Assembly (NCBI GenBank): GCA_003385635.1
Contig: QQUY01000001.1
Coordinates: forward strand, 1,217,001-1,281,000
Length of the DNA: 64,000 nucleotides
Direction of reading: 5' to 3'
From: Acidobacteriota bacterium
Lineage (GTDB): Bacteria; Acidobacteriota; Blastocatellia; Pyrinomonadales; Pyrinomonadaceae
The position numbers were made by a program, and so were the translations under genes. Of the stretch, positions 34,371 to 43,214 are shown in pieces. How positions within the stretch are numbered: the first letter of the stretch is position 1; every line of letters starts with the position of its first letter. Under the pieces are notes generated by a model that was not told where the DNA came from, did not search any database, and saw only the letters and a list, made by a program, of their open reading frames with translations.

Positions 34371-36714
34371 TGCGATATACCGTGATAACGCCTGACGCTG
34401 GAATCGAAGTAGTCAAGATTCCGCCACTAGTTACGTTGAAGTCGGGATGATTAACATCGTACTGACTGGCGGTCGTGTACTTGATTCCGTAGAGTCCTGC
34501 AGGCAAGCCCAGGACATTGAACGACCGCGCCGAGCTTGCCTTTACAATAACCGCATACTTCCCGTTTGTGTTAATGAAAGCGAGCGGGTCAAGACTGCCG
34601 GTCGAGCTTGTCGACTTGATCCCCTCCGCGCCGAGTCGGACATACTTAAAGTACTGCCTTAGGAACTTTGTACGCGACCAAAGCGAGACCTGCCAGTTTG
34701 ACATATTCACCCTGAAATACTGATATCCGTCATCGGTCGCTCCTATGTAAGGAAAAGTCAGTGTGAATTGTTGCCATGCGGTTACACGTCCCTTGGATAG
34801 GTCCTGATGGAGCGCTAAGTAATCAGCTCCTCCTTTTTCCAGCATCGCTAAACTTTTCCCGTCAGCAGCTGCCAAGTTCTGTAGAACCTGCAGAGACAGA
34901 TCATCAACGGGGACGTACCTATGGAACGAAATCGAATCAACGATATTGGTAACGGACGCGTTCGCGGATTTCATTCCTGACCACCAGGCCGGCACTGTAT
35001 GGGCGTTGGTGTTAGAAGGAGCAATCCAGGAAATACCGGTGTGACCATTTGAAACGAGCCGGTTTTGGGCCGCGACTATATTGTTTGCCAGTTTCGCAGC
35101 ACTCCAAGTTGGATTGAGATCCGCCTCGAGGATAGCTTCAACCGAATTCGGCCTGAATCCGTATCTGGAGTGGAAACGGTTCACCATGACGAGTACGAAC
35201 TCGGCGTACTCATCGGGACTATCCTCTGCTCTGAATCCCGCTCCCTGGTCAAAATCGACCACGCACAAGTTGACCCATAGCTGCTCGCCTCTGGCTGCCA
35301 AAGCATTACGAAGCGGGATAACCAGTTCATCCATCTGACGTTCCAATCTCTGGAAGTTGAACTTCGAGAGATTTGCTGAGAACGGGTCGGAGTTGTCATT
35401 TACAGGAGTGTTCCCAGCGCCTGAATCGTAAGGTTGGTTAGTTTCATCGGCGAGGAACACCTCTACCCGAAGCCGATTAATGCCGAGATCTAAAGTCGCG
35501 TCAATCAAGTCCTGTTTGTAATTGGCGAACGTGGCGGAAGGGTACTGCGGCGCTCCCGCAACCGGGTTGTACTCGTGTCCAGCTTGGGCAGTCGCTTCCC
35601 AGCCCGTAATCGTTTGATAGCGAACGGACTGATCCAGAACGATATTATTGCCCGCAGGTGTAGGAGTTGGAGACGGCGTCGGAGTAGGCGTTGGAGTTGG
35701 AGTGGGCGTTGGCGTAGGTGTCGGAGTAGGTGTTGGAGTCGGTGTCGGTCCAGCAATGGATCCACAATTGTGGTGGCCACGGTCTCTACACCATCCTTCC
35801 TGAGCAGGCACAGGCATGTCAGTGCTGATTCCGAACTGAAAAACGGAATGCCCGCCATTCGCGCTGCTCAAGAGATGCCAGCTACCGTCGACTGGACGGA
35901 AGACCGCAAGGTCGTCCCTGTTGTCGCCGTCGTAGTTTCCAGCTACAGGCACATCAGAAGAAATGCCGAACTGGGCAGCCTTGAAGCCCTCTTCACTCTG
36001 GAGTGCATACCAAACCCGGTTTGACTGCCGCCAAACCGCTATGTCGGTCCTGTTGTCGCCGTCAAAGTCGCCCGGAACGGGAGCATCATTCGTGCTTCCG
36101 AACTGGACTGCCCTGAAGCCTTCCGTACTCAGAAGGAAATACCAGACGGCTTGAGGCCCGTCACGGAACACAGCGAGATCGGTTTTCCCGTCCCCATCGT
36201 AATCAGCCGGAACAGGAACATCGGTTGGAATCCCGAACTGGATGGCCTTGAAGCCTGTGGAGCTCCCCATTATGTACCAGACACCGTTTGATGGTCTGTA
36301 CACTGCGAGATCGGACTTGCCGTCGCCGTCGTAATCACCGGTCACGGCCTGGTCTTCGGCCACTCCAAAGCTGTGAGCGGCGAACCCGTCGTCGCTCTGC
36401 AACAAGTACCAGACGCCGTTCGAAGGCCTGTAAACCGCCACATCGGTTACGCCGTCACCGTCGTAATCAGCTGCCTGAGGTGTGTCCCCCAAAGTGCCGA
36501 ACTGGACCACAGAAAAAGAGCCGTCCTCACTGTGAAGCCGGTACCAGTTTCCTTCCAAAGGCCTCCAGACTGCGATCTCTGAGATCCCGTCGCCGTCGAA
36601 GTCCAGGGTCAGTTGGCTTTGTCCTTGCCCTGCCTTCTGCCCGAAAGTGCCTGCTGAGATCAGCAAAATAATGAGAACGGTCAGTACGTGAATTCTGGAT
36701 CTGTGATTGCGCAT
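34366..36714 (-). CDS. Secreted FG-GAP repeat protein with (Thr-Pro) linker and GH30-like domain
   Basis: A 782-residue exported protein. A signal peptide (VLTVLIILLISAGTFGQ) is followed by six Ca-binding FG-GAP/VCBS-like repeats with DYDGDGxxD cores (about residues 35-310). Then comes a long Thr-Pro linker (about 330-355) and a GH30-like domain starting YQTITGWEATAQAG. VEAILEADLN is the likely acid/base Glu and LAMLEKGG the likely nucleophile Glu (inference). The catalytic part is a paralogue of the 463-residue protein at 11743-13134. The C-terminal beta domain ends SGVITVYRK. It probably binds and cuts a polysaccharide outside the cell. It faces the plus-strand polysaccharide arm. Confidence 0.75.
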   Translation of the reverse strand: MRNHRSRIHVLTVLIILLISAGTFGQKAGQGQSQLTLDFDGDGISEIAVWRPLEGNWYRLHSEDGSFSVVQFGTLGDTPQAADYDGDGVTDVAVYRPSNGVWYLLQSDDGFAAHSFGVAEDQAVTGDYDGDGKSDLAVYRPSNGVWYIMGSSTGFKAIQFGIPTDVPVPADYDGDGKTDLAVFRDGPQAVWYFLLSTEGFRAVQFGSTNDAPVPGDFDGDNRTDIAVWRQSNRVWYALQSEEGFKAAQFGISSDVPVAGNYDGDNRDDLAVFRPVDGSWHLLSSANGGHSVFQFGISTDMPVPAQEGWCRDRGHHNCGSIAGPTPTPTPTPTPTPTPTPTPTPTPTPSPTPTPAGNNIVLDQSVRYQTITGWEATAQAGHEYNPVAGAPQYPSATFANYKQDLIDATLDLGINRLRVEVFLADETNQPYDSGAGNTPVNDNSDPFSANLSKFNFQRLERQMDELVIPLRNALAARGEQLWVNLCVVDFDQGAGFRAEDSPDEYAEFVLVMVNRFHSRYGFRPNSVEAILEADLNPTWSAAKLANNIVAAQNRLVSNGHTGISWIAPSNTNAHTVPAWWSGMKSANASVTNIVDSISFHRYVPVDDLSLQVLQNLAAADGKSLAMLEKGGADYLALHQDLSKGRVTAWQQFTLTFPYIGATDDGYQYFRVNMSNWQVSLWSRTKFLRQYFKYVRLGAEGIKSTSSTGSLDPLAFINTNGKYAVIVKASSARSFNVLGLPAGLYGIKYTTASQYDVNHPDFNVTSGGILTTSIPASGVITVYRK
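35657..35749 (-). repeat. Hexanucleotide-period stretch encoding the Thr-Pro linker
   Basis: A 6-base-period stretch (GGNGTN on the plus strand) encodes Pro-Thr pairs. All four Pro codons and several Thr codons are mixed along it, so it is not a recent pure expansion. It is a coding linker, not a CRISPR or an intergenic repeat. Confidence 0.8.
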
Positions 36715-37176
36715 CTTGGGTCTTCAGCAACTGCAGTTCGAATAGTGATTCAAATCAGACCAGGCACGGAAGGAAGTTCCTGCAGATCAAATGCTGATCC
36801 CACCCTCTATCTCGCGTCTGATCCTAAGAAAAGAACCTATCAATAGAGATGAAAGCGGGGTTGAAGGAATCCTCTGCACTTATGCTGGCCGGAAAAAAGG
36901 CCGAATTGGGGTGGGAGCCAAACCAGGCACTTTAATGGTCCGAAAACCGTAAAATGCCGAACGTTCAACAATGTTAAAAAACAAACAATTTGCTGTCAAT
37001 TCCAGAATTCCCACTCTAAAGTCGCTAGCCAGGTTTCACTCCGGCAAGGACCGACACTTAGAGTGATCGCACAAAGGTAATCACTATCACTACTTCGCGT
37101 TTTGCAAACTTTGAGTTTAGCTCTTGGCGGGAGTATCAGCAATGGCTCGAAGGGGAAAGGACCGCAGTTTTCCAAG
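36715..37176. other. Intergenic region upstream of the FG-GAP gene
   Basis: About 460 bases between two minus-strand genes. Apart from the candidate promoter at 36971-36999 I see an AT-rich stretch and no gene, hairpin terminator or repeat. Confidence 0.5.
36971..36999 (-). promoter_or_regulatory. Candidate sigma70-type promoter for the FG-GAP/GH30-like gene
   Basis: On the minus strand a perfect TTGACA (36999-36994) is followed after 17 bases by TAACAT (36976-36971), four of six matches to the -10 consensus. It points at the secreted hydrolase, with a leader of about 250 bases. Confidence 0.45.
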
Positions 37177-38160
37177 TCACAAATAACAAACTTCTTTTAT
37201 TGCTTCTACGATCTTCGGAACATCAGGAAGGGCAGCTTCCTCCAGGTTCTTTGCATACGGCATCGGCGCTTCAACGGTCGAGATCCGCTTGATCGGGGCG
37301 TCCAGATAATCAAAGGCATTTTCCATCACCTGATGGGAGATTTCGGCACCGACGCTGGCAAACGAGTGGGATTCTTCGGCGATTACAAGACGGTTGGTCT
37401 TCTTGACTGATTCGACGATCGTGTCGATGTCCAGAGGCTTGATCGTCCTCGGATCGACAACCTCGACAGATACGTCGAATTCCTTCTGAACCTGTTCCGC
37501 GGCTTGGTAAGCGAGAGGGACCGTCATCGAACGGGCCACTATAGTGCAGTCCGTCCCCTCACGTTTAATGTCAGCCTTGCCCAGCGGAATAGTGAAGTCC
37601 TCGTCCTCAGGCACGTCCCCTTTCAGCCCGTACATCCTTTCCTGTTCCATAAAAATAACCGGATTGTCGTCCCGGATAGAGGATTTAAGAAGACCCTTTG
37701 CGTCTGCTGCGGTCGAAGGCATCACGACCTTTAATCCCGGGAAGTTCGCATAGAATGCTTCCAGGGCGTGGGAATGCTGCGAGGAGACCTGATATGCCGA
37801 ACCGTTCGGACCGCGAAAAACGATGGGAACGTTAAACTGGCCGCCCGACATATACAGCATTTTTGCAGCGTGGTTGATGATCTGGTCGGAAGCGAGGATC
37901 GAGAAATTGAATGTCATGAACTCTACGACAGGCCTCAATCCCGCCATCGCGGCGCCGACACCAACTGCAGCGAACCCAAGTTCCGTGATCGGTGTGTCGA
38001 TCACCCGCTTGTTACCGAAATCCTTCCAAAGCCCGCGCGTGACCTTGTACGCACCGTCGTATTCCGCTACCTCTTCACCCATTATGAAGACGTTCTCGTC
38101 GCGGTTCAGCTCTTCCCGAAGCGCCTCGTTGAGCGCATCGCGTATCGTCAGTTCAGCCAT
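37177..38160 (-). CDS. pdhB: Pyruvate dehydrogenase E1 component, beta subunit
   Basis: A 327-residue transketolase-like subunit. The N-terminal half, with MGEEVAEYDGAYKVTRGL and DTPITELGFAAVGVGAAMAG, binds thiamine diphosphate together with the alpha subunit; the Glu in ITELGF is the cofactor-activating Glu of the family. The C-terminal half, with LVIAEESHSFASVGAEI, is the transketolase C domain. It decarboxylates pyruvate and passes the acetyl group to lipoyl-E2. It follows pdhA with a gap of eight bases. No E2 or E3 gene is in the window. A branched-chain 2-oxoacid substrate is possible, but the sequence reads like pyruvate dehydrogenase. Confidence 0.9.
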   Translation of the reverse strand: MAELTIRDALNEALREELNRDENVFIMGEEVAEYDGAYKVTRGLWKDFGNKRVIDTPITELGFAAVGVGAAMAGLRPVVEFMTFNFSILASDQIINHAAKMLYMSGGQFNVPIVFRGPNGSAYQVSSQHSHALEAFYANFPGLKVVMPSTAADAKGLLKSSIRDDNPVIFMEQERMYGLKGDVPEDEDFTIPLGKADIKREGTDCTIVARSMTVPLAYQAAEQVQKEFDVSVEVVDPRTIKPLDIDTIVESVKKTNRLVIAEESHSFASVGAEISHQVMENAFDYLDAPIKRISTVEAPMPYAKNLEEAALPDVPKIVEAIKEVCYL

Positions 38161-38168
38161 TTTTGTGT

Positions 38169-39287
38169 CTATGCGTAAACGTCGGTCAAAAGTTCACTTT
38201 CATCGGGCAGCGGACTGTTCTCGGCAAATTCGATTGCCTCGCCAACCTTCGTATTTGCCCGCTTTTCGATATCTTCAAAATCCTTGTCGTCAAAGATCTT
38301 GGCCTCTTTCAGGCTGTCCTTGAACAACCTGATCGGATCGCGTTCCTGATATTTCTTGATCTCCTCGGTCGAGCGGTACTTCCCGGGGTCAGACATCGAA
38401 TGTCCCATGTATCGGTAAGCGCGAACTTCAAGCAGGGTGGGCGCCGATTCCTCGCGGCCGCGCTTGATCGCACGACCAACCACTTCGCGAACGTTCATCA
38501 CGTCCATTCCGTCAACGAACTCACCGTGCATTCCGTAACCTTCTGCCTTGCTCGAAATGCTCGAGATCGACATCGCCCGTTCCTGCGACGTCCCCATCCC
38601 GTACTTATTGTTCTCGCAGATGTAAATGCAGGGAAGCCCCCAGAGAGCAGCCATGTTCAGTGATTCGTGAAAGATTCCCTGGTTCACCGCAGCTTCGCCA
38701 AAATAGCAAACTGTCACTCCGCCGGTTTCCTTGTATTTCTGGGCAAATGCCAGTCCGGTCGCGACTCCTATTTGTCCTCCAACGATACCGTGGCCTCCAA
38801 AGAAGTTATGTTCTTCCGAGAACATGTGCATCGAACCGCCTTTGCCGCCTACATTGCCACCGGCTTTCCCGTAAAGCTCGGCCATTACTGCCTCCGCCGA
38901 AATTCCCTGGACCATTGCCTGGACGTGGTCGCGGTAAGATCCGATCACAAAATCGCGATCTTCGAGTTGAGTCTGTACTCCGATAGCGATCGCTTCCTGG
39001 CCGATGTAGAGGTGGCAGAAACCGCCGATCTTCCCGATCCGGTAAACCTCCGCGCATTTCTGTTCAAATTCGCGCCCGAGGACCATTTCGTAAAGCATCT
39101 CGGAGAGGACATCCTTATCTGTGCCCTTGATCGCCTCTAGCTGCGACTGTTTCCTTTTCTTGTATTCCTCTTGCGCTTTTGCCGGATCAAAGCTCGGCGA
39201 TCCGTTTTCGCCGCCGGCTTTCTTGTTGTTGGAAGCTGACGACTTTGGGCGCGAAGAGGCTTTTCCGCCTGTCGATGTTTTGGCCAA
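38169..39287 (-). CDS. pdhA: Pyruvate dehydrogenase E1 component, alpha subunit
   Basis: A 372-residue thiamine-diphosphate-binding subunit. The first about 45 residues are Lys/Ser-rich and probably disordered. FCHLYIGQEAIAIG and GSYRDHVQAM are family hallmarks, and GGKGGSMHMF is the phosphorylation-loop region. The cofactor motif normally reads GDGxxNQG; here it reads FGEAAVNQG, followed at the usual distance by ENNKYGMGTS. The start is a TTG with GGGAG six bases upstream; there is no ATG near. A good -10 box lies about 85 bases upstream. Both E1 genes form one transcript. Confidence 0.9.
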   Translation of the reverse strand: MAKTSTGGKASSRPKSSASNNKKAGGENGSPSFDPAKAQEEYKKRKQSQLEAIKGTDKDVLSEMLYEMVLGREFEQKCAEVYRIGKIGGFCHLYIGQEAIAIGVQTQLEDRDFVIGSYRDHVQAMVQGISAEAVMAELYGKAGGNVGGKGGSMHMFSEEHNFFGGHGIVGGQIGVATGLAFAQKYKETGGVTVCYFGEAAVNQGIFHESLNMAALWGLPCIYICENNKYGMGTSQERAMSISSISSKAEGYGMHGEFVDGMDVMNVREVVGRAIKRGREESAPTLLEVRAYRYMGHSMSDPGKYRSTEEIKKYQERDPIRLFKDSLKEAKIFDDKDFEDIEKRANTKVGEAIEFAENSPLPDESELLTDVYA

Positions 39288-39370
39288 TTGGGTCTCCCTT
39301 CTTTGCGTTAAAGGAATAATTACGACCGGAGAACTATTAACTAGTCCGGATTTCGATAAAACGAACGAAA

Positions 39371-39400
39371 ATTATAAGTGACACAAACCAAGTAGTGCAA
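39371..39400 (-). promoter_or_regulatory. Candidate promoter of pdhAB
   Basis: On the minus strand TTGCAC (39400-39395), an 18-base spacer and a perfect TATAAT (39376-39371) precede pdhA by about 80 bases. The -35 box is weak (three of six), but the -10 box is ideal. Confidence 0.5.
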
Positions 39401-39463
39401 AACGAATGCTCCCCGTTCCGCGCAATTGCGGTGCGGATGTTAAAATTCAAGGGCGCTGAGAAT

Positions 39464-41368
39464 ATGCTGGCAACTCTGAAAAATCTACGACTGCCTTTGC
39501 TTGTCGCCGTCCTTTTGGCGCTTTCTTCCGCCGCGTTTTCACAAGATCCGGCTAAGTGGCGTCTTGAGGGCGTCCTTGCTGATCGTGCATACAAAGCCGG
39601 CGAGAAACTCGAGGTCGAGCTGCACGCAGCGGTCGATCAGGGCTGGCACCTGTATGCACTCGAACAGCCCGAAGGCGGTCCGATCGCGACAACTGTGGCG
39701 GTCGGTGAGGGGTCCCCCTTTGAGCTCGCGGGCGAGGTCACCACTCCCGACCCGATCACGGAATTCGATCCCAATTTTCAGATAGACACAAGTTACTTCG
39801 CGGATTCGGCGAGATTCGACGTGCCGCTTCAAGCAACTTCTGAAGCAAATGGCGATAAATTAAGCATCGATGTACGTTACCAGCTTTGCAATGATCGGCT
39901 TTGCCTTCCTCCGAAGACGGTCAGGGTGTCGCTGGACGGAAGTGAGGTTGTAGGGAAGACGCGGTTCTCGGATTCTTCAGCGTCTACGGCCGAAGTCGTT
40001 CGTTTTGGGGAAGGTGACGATGACGGAACACTGTGGGCTTTCATATGGCTGGCGATCACGTTCGGCGCGTTGTCGCTGCTTACACCCTGCGTCTTTCCGA
40101 TGATCCCGATCACGGTTTCATACTTTATGAAGCACTCGGACGGGAACCACGCCAGGACGATAAAACTTGCAACGGTCTACTCGGTCGGCATCATTGCCAC
40201 ATTTTCGGTTCTTGGAATGCTGCTCGCGATCTTCCTCGGAGCGGCAGGTATTAACCTGTTCGCGGCAAATCCGTGGGTGAACATTCTCATCGCAGGGATA
40301 TTTATTTTCTTCGCTTTTAATTTGTTCGGTTTTTACGAGATCACGATACCGACCTCGATCCTGACGAAGCTCGACAACCTGACGCGGTCCGAAGAAGGAA
40401 AGGGAAGTGCCTACATCGGCGCTCTTTTGATGGGTTTGACCTTCACCCTCACTTCGTTCACGTGTACGTCGCCGTTCATCGGTACGCTTTTGGTGTCCAC
40501 GTCGCAGGGCACCTGGACAACGCCTCTCCTTGGTATGCTGGCATTCTCTTGCGTATTTGCCCTGCCGTTCTTCGTTCTCGCACTCGTCCCCAGGTTTCTT
40601 CAGTCACTCCCCAAATCCGGCGGCTGGCTTAACTCAGTGAAGGTAGTGATGGGATTCCTCGAGATCGCTGCGGCTATGAAGTTCATTTCGAACGTCGATC
40701 TTGTATGGGGTTCGGGCGGAACGGGCACTTTGAACTACGGATTTATTTTCTCCAGGGAGATCGTCCTGATGATATGGGTGATCATCGGGCTGACGATCGC
40801 GGCCTACATACTCGGGCTGTTCAGATTCAAGTACGATTCGCCGATCAAGAGGCGTGGTCCCCTGAGGTTTGTCTTCGCAGGCCTGTTCGTCGTGCTGAGC
40901 ATCTATCTTGCTCTCGGAGTTATGGGCTGGAAACTGGGAGAGCTCGAGTCGTTCCTTCCGCCAAAGAACGCGCAGTCTGCTTTCAATGTTTTGACCGACA
41001 AGCAAAACGAACTCGTCTGGATCAAGAACGATCTTGAGACTGCACTTACGAAGGCGAGGATCGAGAACAAAAGAGTGTTTGTCGATTTTACAGGCTATAC
41101 CTGCACGAACTGCAGATGGATGGAGGCAAACATGTTCACCCGCCCCGAAGTAAAGGCCGAGCTTGAGAAGTTCGTTCTGGTAAGCCTTTACACCGACGGC
41201 GAGGGCGCCGTGTACCAGCGCCAGCAGCAGTTTCAGGAGCAGACTTTTCAGACTGTCGCCCTTCCGTTCTATGCGGTGTTCGACACGACCGGGCAACCAC
41301 GTACGACCTTTCCCGGTCTGACCCGCGACCCATCCGAGTTCGTGGACTTTTTACAAAAATCGCAGTAA
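39464..41368 (+). CDS. dsbD: Thiol:disulfide interchange protein DsbD
   Basis: A 634-residue inner-membrane reductant transporter. After a signal peptide (LPLLVAVLLALSSAAFSQ) comes the periplasmic alpha domain with its Cys pair in YQLCNDRLCLPP (about residues 137-148). The eight-helix membrane domain has one Cys in LTPCVFPMIP and one in SFTCTSPFIG. The C-terminal thioredoxin-like gamma domain carries the CTNC active site in GYTCTNCRWME (about 544-554). It carries electrons from cytoplasmic thioredoxin to periplasmic thiol proteins. I chose the ATG at 39464 because the signal peptide begins there; the frame opens earlier at 39395. It is divergent from pdhA. Confidence 0.93.
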   Translation: MLATLKNLRLPLLVAVLLALSSAAFSQDPAKWRLEGVLADRAYKAGEKLEVELHAAVDQGWHLYALEQPEGGPIATTVAVGEGSPFELAGEVTTPDPITEFDPNFQIDTSYFADSARFDVPLQATSEANGDKLSIDVRYQLCNDRLCLPPKTVRVSLDGSEVVGKTRFSDSSASTAEVVRFGEGDDDGTLWAFIWLAITFGALSLLTPCVFPMIPITVSYFMKHSDGNHARTIKLATVYSVGIIATFSVLGMLLAIFLGAAGINLFAANPWVNILIAGIFIFFAFNLFGFYEITIPTSILTKLDNLTRSEEGKGSAYIGALLMGLTFTLTSFTCTSPFIGTLLVSTSQGTWTTPLLGMLAFSCVFALPFFVLALVPRFLQSLPKSGGWLNSVKVVMGFLEIAAAMKFISNVDLVWGSGGTGTLNYGFIFSREIVLMIWVIIGLTIAAYILGLFRFKYDSPIKRRGPLRFVFAGLFVVLSIYLALGVMGWKLGELESFLPPKNAQSAFNVLTDKQNELVWIKNDLETALTKARIENKRVFVDFTGYTCTNCRWMEANMFTRPEVKAELEKFVLVSLYTDGEGAVYQRQQQFQEQTFQTVALPFYAVFDTTGQPRTTFPGLTRDPSEFVDFLQKSQ

Positions 41369-41434
41369 CATCTACCCAACTTCGATCCCCCTCAGCGCGG
41401 TGAACCCATTTGCGGCCGCGCTGCCCATTTTAAG

Positions 41435-42010
41435 ATGAGAAAAGTATCGATCAGCCAACTGGTCGAGGGCTTGCGCGAGATTCCCGACGAAGAGTTTCAT
41501 TGCGATCCGGTCTACCAGTTTCTTTCCGACAACCCAGTCGATATCGATTCGCTCGCGAAGTATTTCTTCTGGAGCGAGGACTTCTATACCCGCAATCTTG
41601 TTTACAAGGATGAACGATTCGAGTTGATGGCAATCTGCTGGAATCGCGGCCAGGTATCGCGGGTCCACAATCACGCTGACCAGATGTGCTGGATGATGGC
41701 TGTCGAGGGCAAACTTCGGGGCCAGAACTTCGCTGTTGATCAGATCGACGAGTCGAAGGGCTACTGCAAACTGGTCGAGACCGACACCTTTGATCTTTCC
41801 GATTGCCTTTCTGCCAAGGTCGAGCTCGAAGAGCCGATCCATCAGATACTGAATCTTCCGGAATTCGACGAGAAAGCTGTCAGCGTACACATCTACTCGA
41901 AACCATTCGATACCTGCCTTTCCTACTGCACGGATACCGACACGTTCAAGGAAGTCCCGCTCTACTACACGAGTGTCGACGGAAAACTCTGCGACGGCGT
42001 CAACTTGTAA
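41435..42010 (+). CDS. Cysteine dioxygenase, eukaryote-type active site
   Basis: A 191-residue cupin that oxidises L-cysteine to cysteine sulfinate with a non-haem iron. The iron ligands would be His78 and His80 (VHNHADQMC) and His136. By alignment from memory with the animal enzyme (HDHTDSHC and HLYSPPFDTC), Cys85 and Tyr154 (HIYSKPFDTC) occupy the positions of the Cys93-Tyr157 crosslinked cofactor; Arg53 (YTRNLV) fits the substrate-carboxylate Arg60. Most bacterial enzymes have Gly instead of this Cys. It lies 66 bases after dsbD on the same strand, so co-transcription is possible. Confidence in family is high; crosslinking is inference. Confidence 0.9.
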   Translation: MRKVSISQLVEGLREIPDEEFHCDPVYQFLSDNPVDIDSLAKYFFWSEDFYTRNLVYKDERFELMAICWNRGQVSRVHNHADQMCWMMAVEGKLRGQNFAVDQIDESKGYCKLVETDTFDLSDCLSAKVELEEPIHQILNLPEFDEKAVSVHIYSKPFDTCLSYCTDTDTFKEVPLYYTSVDGKLCDGVNL

Positions 42011-42496
42011 GTACTGAGAGAAAAGTACTGAGGACTGAGTGTCAGAAGCCCGACAATTAGAAAGGTCCGATTCTGTCGCTTGAGTCCGAAACTTCCAAAC
42101 CGACGTTGACGGGTCTTTGCATTTCCTGTTCTTCGAACGATTTTGAAAGAACTAGCTGCCGACGAATACGGATGAATAAGATCGCTCGTTGTCCGGTCAT
42201 AAACGCTGTTTGTCAGATTACCTTTCCTAAAATGACTCTCATTAAAGGTCGAATGCAGGAAGAAAATGCAGGAAGAATTGGGAAGAGAACGAGGCACATT
42301 TGGGCTTTCGATTGAGGCTCAGAAGTTGTTCTTCTATATTATCTCCTGAATCTGTGTTCATCCATGTCCCTGTTTCTGCCCTTGGATTTCTCACGCGATA
42401 ACGAAGCCAGCGTGGTATTCTAGTCGAGTACTTCCGTTCCGGAATCCTCTCCGGATGATCAGCAAGCCCGCTCCCGAAGCCCCACCAGATATTCCG
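42011..42496. other. Gene-free repeat-containing region
   Basis: This 486-base stretch begins with a short degenerate repeat built on GTACTGAG/GGACTGAG (42010-42043). It contains a lone right arm of the GGACAC-type element (AATCTGTGTTCATCCATGTC at 42349-42368). No gene is convincing. The rest is unremarkable; no promoter is clear. Confidence 0.5.
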
Positions 42497-43021
42497 ATGA
42501 AAAGCGCATTCATACACATGACACTCCTGACCGTGATCGGTCTTTCCACTTTCTCTGCCTGCGACGAACTGCCCGGAAACGAAGAACCGATGCCGACGCT
42601 CAAAATCACCGCAGGCGAGGTAGTACACCTCGCTCAGAGGGTCGACCTGGAGTGTGGAGGTTCTGACTTCCGGCTGTTCAGGGTAAGCCTCAAAAACGGT
42701 TCTGAGGCACTCTCGATGTTCAAAGGCGAGAACGAGCTGCGTACCGAACTGCTCCCGAGCGGTTCGGATGTCAAAAAGTTCAAGCTGGATCCGATCCGCA
42801 AGACGGCGAAGGGCTTCGAGATGTCGATGGAGCACGGAGAACGCTACTATCATTCGCGGCTTTTCGAGTTCGAATGCCAAGATGGATCCTTCCATCTTGT
42901 GAGGATGAAAGCGGACCGTTTCGACACCAGCAATCCGTCCAGAATCCGAAAGCGCGACCAGGCTGTGAAACCGAGCATACCGTTCGAGCAATTCGGCCTG
43001 CGGCTTTACCTCATCGACTGA
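42497..43021 (+). CDS. Hypothetical lipoprotein
   Basis: A protein of about 174 residues. It has an N-terminal hydrophobic segment (MTLLTVIGLSTFSACDE) ending in a possible lipobox (FSAC), so it is likely a lipoprotein. The mature part contains a Cys pair (VDLECGGSDF and FEFECQDGSF) and beta-rich sequence. I recognise no family. Starts are possible at 42497 or 42518, while the frame opens at 42455. It stands alone between repeats. Confidence 0.6.
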   Translation: MKSAFIHMTLLTVIGLSTFSACDELPGNEEPMPTLKITAGEVVHLAQRVDLECGGSDFRLFRVSLKNGSEALSMFKGENELRTELLPSGSDVKKFKLDPIRKTAKGFEMSMEHGERYYHSRLFEFECQDGSFHLVRMKADRFDTSNPSRIRKRDQAVKPSIPFEQFGLRLYLID

Positions 43022-43067
43022 GTTGCTTCACCACGGAGTGCACAGAGACCACAGAGCTTAGAAAAAA

Positions 43068-43153
43068 GGACACGGATTAACTCAGATGAAATCAGATAAC
43101 TCGGTTGCTAACCATCAGAGCTATCCTTTTGGATCTGTGTTTATCTGTGTCCC
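43068..43153. repeat. Imperfect inverted repeat, GGACACGGAT type (second copy)
   Basis: The left arm GGACACGGATTAACTCAGAT (43068-43087) faces a right arm (43131-43153) whose reverse complement begins GGGACACAGATAAACACAGA. It matches the element at 852-955 in word content and, like that copy, is followed by a 9-base-period array and then the 3' end of a minus-strand gene. Just upstream (43030-43057) lies degenerate CACGGAG/CACAGAG sequence. Confidence 0.6.
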
Positions 43154-43160
43154 TTTTCGA

Positions 43161-43214
43161 AACTGACTAAACTCTGGGAACTCCGAAAACTCAGTAAACT
43201 CCGCGAACTCAAGA
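43161..43214. repeat. Degenerate 9-base-period array (6 units)
   Basis: Six in-phase units: AACTGACTA, AACTCTGGG, AACTCCGAA, AACTCAGTA, AACTCCGCG, AACTCAAGA. AACT is invariant. The last unit runs into the gcvPB stop codon (43209-43211). Confidence 0.8.

Noticed and set aside
35657..35749. CRISPR or intergenic tandem repeat
   Set aside because: The 6-base period encodes an in-frame Thr-Pro linker of a secreted protein; there are no spacers.
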